Positions 61,351-64,000 of a stretch of 64,000 bases of DNA are shown piece by piece. Positions within the stretch are counted from its first letter, which is position 1. The number at the start of each line of letters is the position of its first letter. Position numbers and translations under genes: made by a program. The DNA lies in assembly GCA_038119905.1 (NCBI GenBank), contig JAYOKQ010000001.1, forward strand, positions 1 through 64,000, in the 5' to 3' direction. Below the pieces are notes generated by a model, which had not been told where the DNA came from, searched no databases, and was given only the letters and a program-made list of their open reading frames with translations. Origin of the DNA: GCA-2693325 sp038119905 (lineage in GTDB: Bacteria > Latescibacterota > UBA2968 > UBA8231).

Positions 61351-62385
61351 TTAAACGGGAGAAAATGCCGCACGCACGCAGCGTGCATCAACATCATTAG
61401 AAAGCGGCGTTGCCAGCGTACGCGCCAGCGTCTGCAGCCGGCGTGCTGGATTTTTCCAGGCGCGCAGTAGCGCACCGTTGGCCTGTTCATCCGGCCGACC
61501 CAATGCCGAGCACAGCATGGCCGCCGCATTGAGTAAAAAAACGATCTGATGTGCGTCCATCGCGCGCGCAACGCGCACATCACCGATCCGTTCGACGTAG
61601 TAGTCGACGGCATCTCGATCCAACAATGGGCGCATAGTGCCTCCGGCACGAGCGCTTCCCATACAGGTAGTATACTGCACGAGACGGCGTTCCGTCCAGT
61701 CCCAGCTCAGCTTGGAAAATTCTATAAAAAATGCGGTCCCCTGCGGCGACACGACGATGTTGCGCGCGTTGTAATCGCTGCTGCCGAGCACGAGCGGACG
61801 CTCCGCCATGGTCCGTTCTAGCGCCTCGAGTCCACGGCGAACGCGCTCCGTCAGCGCAGGGCGTTGCAGATGGCGTAGCAGCGCTTCGGCACCCACTAAG
61901 GCGCGCTGACAGGCCGCGTGCCAACCGCTATGCGCTTCTTCTTCACCCCCCCCGGGGGCAACCCGCTGTGCCCAGCGAGCGCTTCCGTCGGCTAGTGCAC
62001 TGTCGATGGCCTGCTGATCGCGCAACAAACCGCATAGCAGCGCGCCATCCCTGCGGCGGTTTTCCTGCGCCCAATCGTCGAGGGTACTTTCGCCAACCCA
62101 CTCGTAAAAGGCGAAGTATGCCTCTTCGTCAAGTGCCACCACTCGCGGCACCCTACACCCCGCCGCGCTCAGCGCATTCAGCACGTCTCGCTCAACCTGC
62201 AGCACATCGTAGGAACGGTTTCTCGTCAGGGGCGCAAATAGATGATACTTGGCCACTCGTACGCTCTGGTGTAGATCGAGACGCCAAACGCCCGAGGCTA
62301 TTGGCATTATAGAGCGAATGGCTTCACCCAGCAATTCGGGAACGCGGCGGCGCAAATAGGCCTCCACATCCCCATATGCTTCCAC
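61351..62385 (-). CDS. Aminoglycoside phosphotransferase-like kinase-fold protein
   Basis: A 344-residue protein with an APH/choline-kinase fold. The catalytic loop reads LGSSDYNARNIVV, keeping Asp and Asn but with Ser where many have His; the metal-binding segment is FFIEFSKLSWDW. The N-lobe has VRVAKYHLF with a candidate Lys. This SxSDxxxxN form occurs in small-molecule kinase branches of unknown substrate, so resistance is not implied. A PGGGEEE tract (near 61950) arises from a C/G run. It starts at GTG, overlapping the upstream stop by one base, with GGAAGG six bases before. Confidence 0.72.
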   Translation of the reverse strand: MEAYGDVEAYLRRRVPELLGEAIRSIMPIASGVWRLDLHQSVRVAKYHLFAPLTRNRSYDVLQVERDVLNALSAAGCRVPRVVALDEEAYFAFYEWVGESTLDDWAQENRRRDGALLCGLLRDQQAIDSALADGSARWAQRVAPGGGEEEAHSGWHAACQRALVGAEALLRHLQRPALTERVRRGLEALERTMAERPLVLGSSDYNARNIVVSPQGTAFFIEFSKLSWDWTERRLVQYTTCMGSARAGGTMRPLLDRDAVDYYVERIGDVRVARAMDAHQIVFLLNAAAMLCSALGRPDEQANGALLRAWKNPARRLQTLARTLATPLSNDVDARCVRAAFSPV

Positions 62386-62765
62386 TACGAACCTTCCACC
62401 TCGAAGACGATAACCTGAGCTACGAGCTTACCGGCCTGATTGTTGCGCTCGGCGTGTTCGTTCATCGCAAAAAACAGCACGCCGTCTTCCTTGCTTATAA
62501 AATCGCAGCGTGCACCGACGGCAAAAGCGGCACCCGAACCGATTCGCGCAATCAGCGAACCAACATTGGTACCCGGCATATGATACCCCTCCCCGGCGGG
62601 GAACTTATACAGTCCATCCGCACCGCACCAAGCAATCTGATCACGCATATCGGGCGACCACGTCTCTTCTGCATCTACGACAATTCGCTGCCCTTTTTGC
62701 ACGCGGATCAACGAGTCCTGCCATTGCGGACTCGGACGAATTGTGCGCATAATAGTGACGGCCAT
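62385..62765 (-). CDS. LecA-like (PA-I galactophilic lectin fold) domain protein
   Basis: A 126-residue beta-sandwich protein. The pattern WQDSLIRVQKGQRIVVDAEE, then GSLIARIGSGAAFAVGAR, GVLFFAMNEHAERNNQAGKL and VAQVIVFEVEG matches PA-IL-like galactose-binding domains. MNEH-ERNN occupies the place of the calcium/sugar site. No signal peptide is visible, although such domains are often attached to exported enzymes. AGAGGAG precedes the ATG. It is the first gene of an operon with the kinase-like and DUF5069 genes. Confidence 0.65.
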   Translation of the reverse strand: MAVTIMRTIRPSPQWQDSLIRVQKGQRIVVDAEETWSPDMRDQIAWCGADGLYKFPAGEGYHMPGTNVGSLIARIGSGAAFAVGARCDFISKEDGVLFFAMNEHAERNNQAGKLVAQVIVFEVEGS

Positions 62766-62890
62766 GCATTCTCCTCTTTTGAGGTGGATGAGCTAAGCAA
62801 GTTAAACGGGCATAATTAACAGGTGCTTCACCGGCTGTCAACAAACGGCACCTCCCTATCACAAACGACGTGCAAACGAGTAGATTGGCG

Positions 62891-63967
62891 ATGAAAAACT
62901 TTGACACCGATATAGAGCTTCTGCACGCCCTGCTGCAGATTCCCTGCCCTTCGGGACGCGAAGAGCGTATGGCAGCCTTTGTATGCGAGTATATTAACGG
63001 CCTCGGCTTAGCGGCACAGAACGATGCTCAGGGCAACGTATGGACGCTCATAGCGGGACGCGATGCAGACTCGGGTGCCGTCGCCATGGCCAGTCATATG
63101 GATGAGATCGCCATGGTCGTCCACGCCATAGAATCCGATGGCACGCTGCGCGTGCAGCGCAGCGGCGGACTGCACCCTTGGAAGCTCGGCGAATGTCCCG
63201 TCGTGCTCGTCGGCGACGGTGACAGCCTGGTCCCGGCCCATCTCAGCTTTGGTTCGGGCCACACCAACGATCCAGAAGATCCAATCGCGCAATTTGCCAG
63301 CGGAGCGCGCGGTTTGCAGTGGTCACACTGCCATTTGATCACCGGCCTAACGCCAGAGCAACTGCGCGCGCGCGGCGTGCGCGTGGGCACCTGTGCCGTC
63401 CCCGACAGCGCCGTGCGTGGGCCACACCTGCTGGGACCGGAAGACGATCCGCTGGTTTCGGCGTGGATCTTAGACAACCGCGGCGGCACGCTGACGCTGC
63501 TGCGCCTGTTGGAACGCATACAGCGGGACGGACTGCAGCCCGCCCGCCCGCTCTACCTGTGCTTTATGGTCCAAGAAGAAGGCGGCCTGCTCGGAGCCAA
63601 GGGCTGGGCACACCGCAATCCGGTAGAAACGTTTATTGCCGTCGACTCCTCTCCCATTCCACGCGGCTCGCAGCTGGCGCTGGACGGACGCCCCGCGACC
63701 TGGTCAAAAGACTCCGGCGCGCACTTTCACCAAGGCCTGATAGGTGAACTCTCACGCGCCACTGCACGCGCCGGCAGCGAGTTGCAGTATGCCGTCTACG
63801 GTGCCGCCGCTTCCGATGCCACCGGCGTGCTCCAGGCAGGTATGGCACCGCGCGCAGCGACCATAGGCTATCCGCGCGCCAATTCACACGGATACGAAGT
63901 ATGTCGTCTGAGCGTATTCAGCCAGCTGACCGATGCGCTCTTCGCCTACGTAGAAGACCTCGATTGA
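62891..63967 (+). CDS. M42 family metallo-aminopeptidase
   Basis: A 358-residue zinc/cobalt peptidase of the tetrahedral aminopeptidase/glutamyl aminopeptidase type. Ligands and catalytic residues are visible: His and Asp in AMASHMDEIAMVV, Asp in VSAWILDNRGGTL, the Glu pair in CFMVQEEGGLLGAKG, Asp in FIAVDSSP and His in ANSHGYEV. It trims cytoplasmic peptides; some members act on sugar polymers. ATG at 62891 is chosen with GAG upstream; a GTG seven codons earlier is possible. The remaining 33 bases of the window hold nothing recognisable. Confidence 0.88.
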   Translation: MKNFDTDIELLHALLQIPCPSGREERMAAFVCEYINGLGLAAQNDAQGNVWTLIAGRDADSGAVAMASHMDEIAMVVHAIESDGTLRVQRSGGLHPWKLGECPVVLVGDGDSLVPAHLSFGSGHTNDPEDPIAQFASGARGLQWSHCHLITGLTPEQLRARGVRVGTCAVPDSAVRGPHLLGPEDDPLVSAWILDNRGGTLTLLRLLERIQRDGLQPARPLYLCFMVQEEGGLLGAKGWAHRNPVETFIAVDSSPIPRGSQLALDGRPATWSKDSGAHFHQGLIGELSRATARAGSELQYAVYGAAASDATGVLQAGMAPRAATIGYPRANSHGYEVCRLSVFSQLTDALFAYVEDLD

Positions 63968-64000
63968 AGCTTGAAGCGCTCCGACAGCGGCGCGTTGCGC

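Noticed and set aside
1..64000. CRISPR array, tRNA, rRNA, prophage or insertion sequence
   Set aside because: I found no regularly spaced repeats, cloverleaf-like genes, transposase, integrase or phage structural genes in the window.

Overview
The window looks like a contiguous piece of chromosome from an uncultured, Gram-negative, free-living heterotroph with moderately high GC. An outer membrane is implied by a Wza-type polysaccharide exporter, a NodT-type outer-membrane efflux lipoprotein, LspA and a surface-polysaccharide operon. The gene mix (RraA-like, mannonate dehydratase-like, Gfo/Idh/MocA, PfkB, enolase-superfamily, DUF6807 and LecA-like genes) resembles sugar-acid degraders of candidate phyla such as Latescibacterota or Poribacteria. 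That placement is inference from gene content only. The genetic code is standard: TGA ends many genes. No tRNA, rRNA, CRISPR array, transposase or phage gene was seen.

Layout. 1-4.2 kb: start of an unidentified minus-strand gene, a geranylgeranyl-reductase-family flavoprotein, an SDR, a DUF445 membrane protein and Ddl. 4.5-9.9 kb: plus-strand sugar/sugar-acid run (RraA-like, PfkB kinase, aldo/keto reductase, SDR, UxuA-like dehydratase, Gfo/Idh/MocA). 9.9-16.0 kb: minus-strand housekeeping run yggS-yggT-ileS-dksA/traR-lspA-rluD. 16.1-22.0 kb: CPA2-like antiporter, fused SecDF, ApbE and a polyprenyl diphosphate synthase with a corrupted 3' end. 22.2-28.3 kb: enolase-superfamily enzyme, then minus-strand D-cysteine desulfhydrase-like gene, GlcD, GlcE and XdhC. 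28.5-31.6 kb: ABC exporter with a PH-like and zinc-ribbon front end, DUF1854 and a small membrane protein. 32.0-36.3 kb: P-loop kinase, TIM-barrel isomerase, glycosyltransferase, Map, a small unknown protein and a TlpA-like thioredoxin. 36.4-42.4 kb: DnaE, WecB and a DUF6807 protein. 42.4-50.5 kb: TetR-controlled RND efflux operon and a convergent MATE pump. 50.7-53.3 kb: CoxM-like and CoxS-like subunits without a large subunit, a MoaD-like protein, and a small sigma-region-4-like protein behind a sigma-54-type promoter. 53.4-57.9 kb: rfbB-wza-wzz-dut. 58.1-64.0 kb: TatD, ArgC, a glycosyltransferase, a LecA-like/APH-like/DUF5069 operon and an M42 peptidase.

The most striking observation is the DUF5069-type gene at 61060-61329 (minus). 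It has an in-frame TGA at codon 46, where Cys-containing members of that family, as I recall them, have Cys. Full homology continues to the natural stop, and a hairpin resembling a bacterial SECIS element starts directly after the TGA. It is a candidate selenoprotein, which as far as I know is undescribed for this family. Other notable points are an intrinsic terminator that contains the Shine-Dalgarno of the next gene (17.3 kb), a length-preserving stretch of GC-rich nonsense inside a polyprenyl synthase (21.1 kb), and a textbook -24/-12 promoter with a structured leader (52.8 kb).
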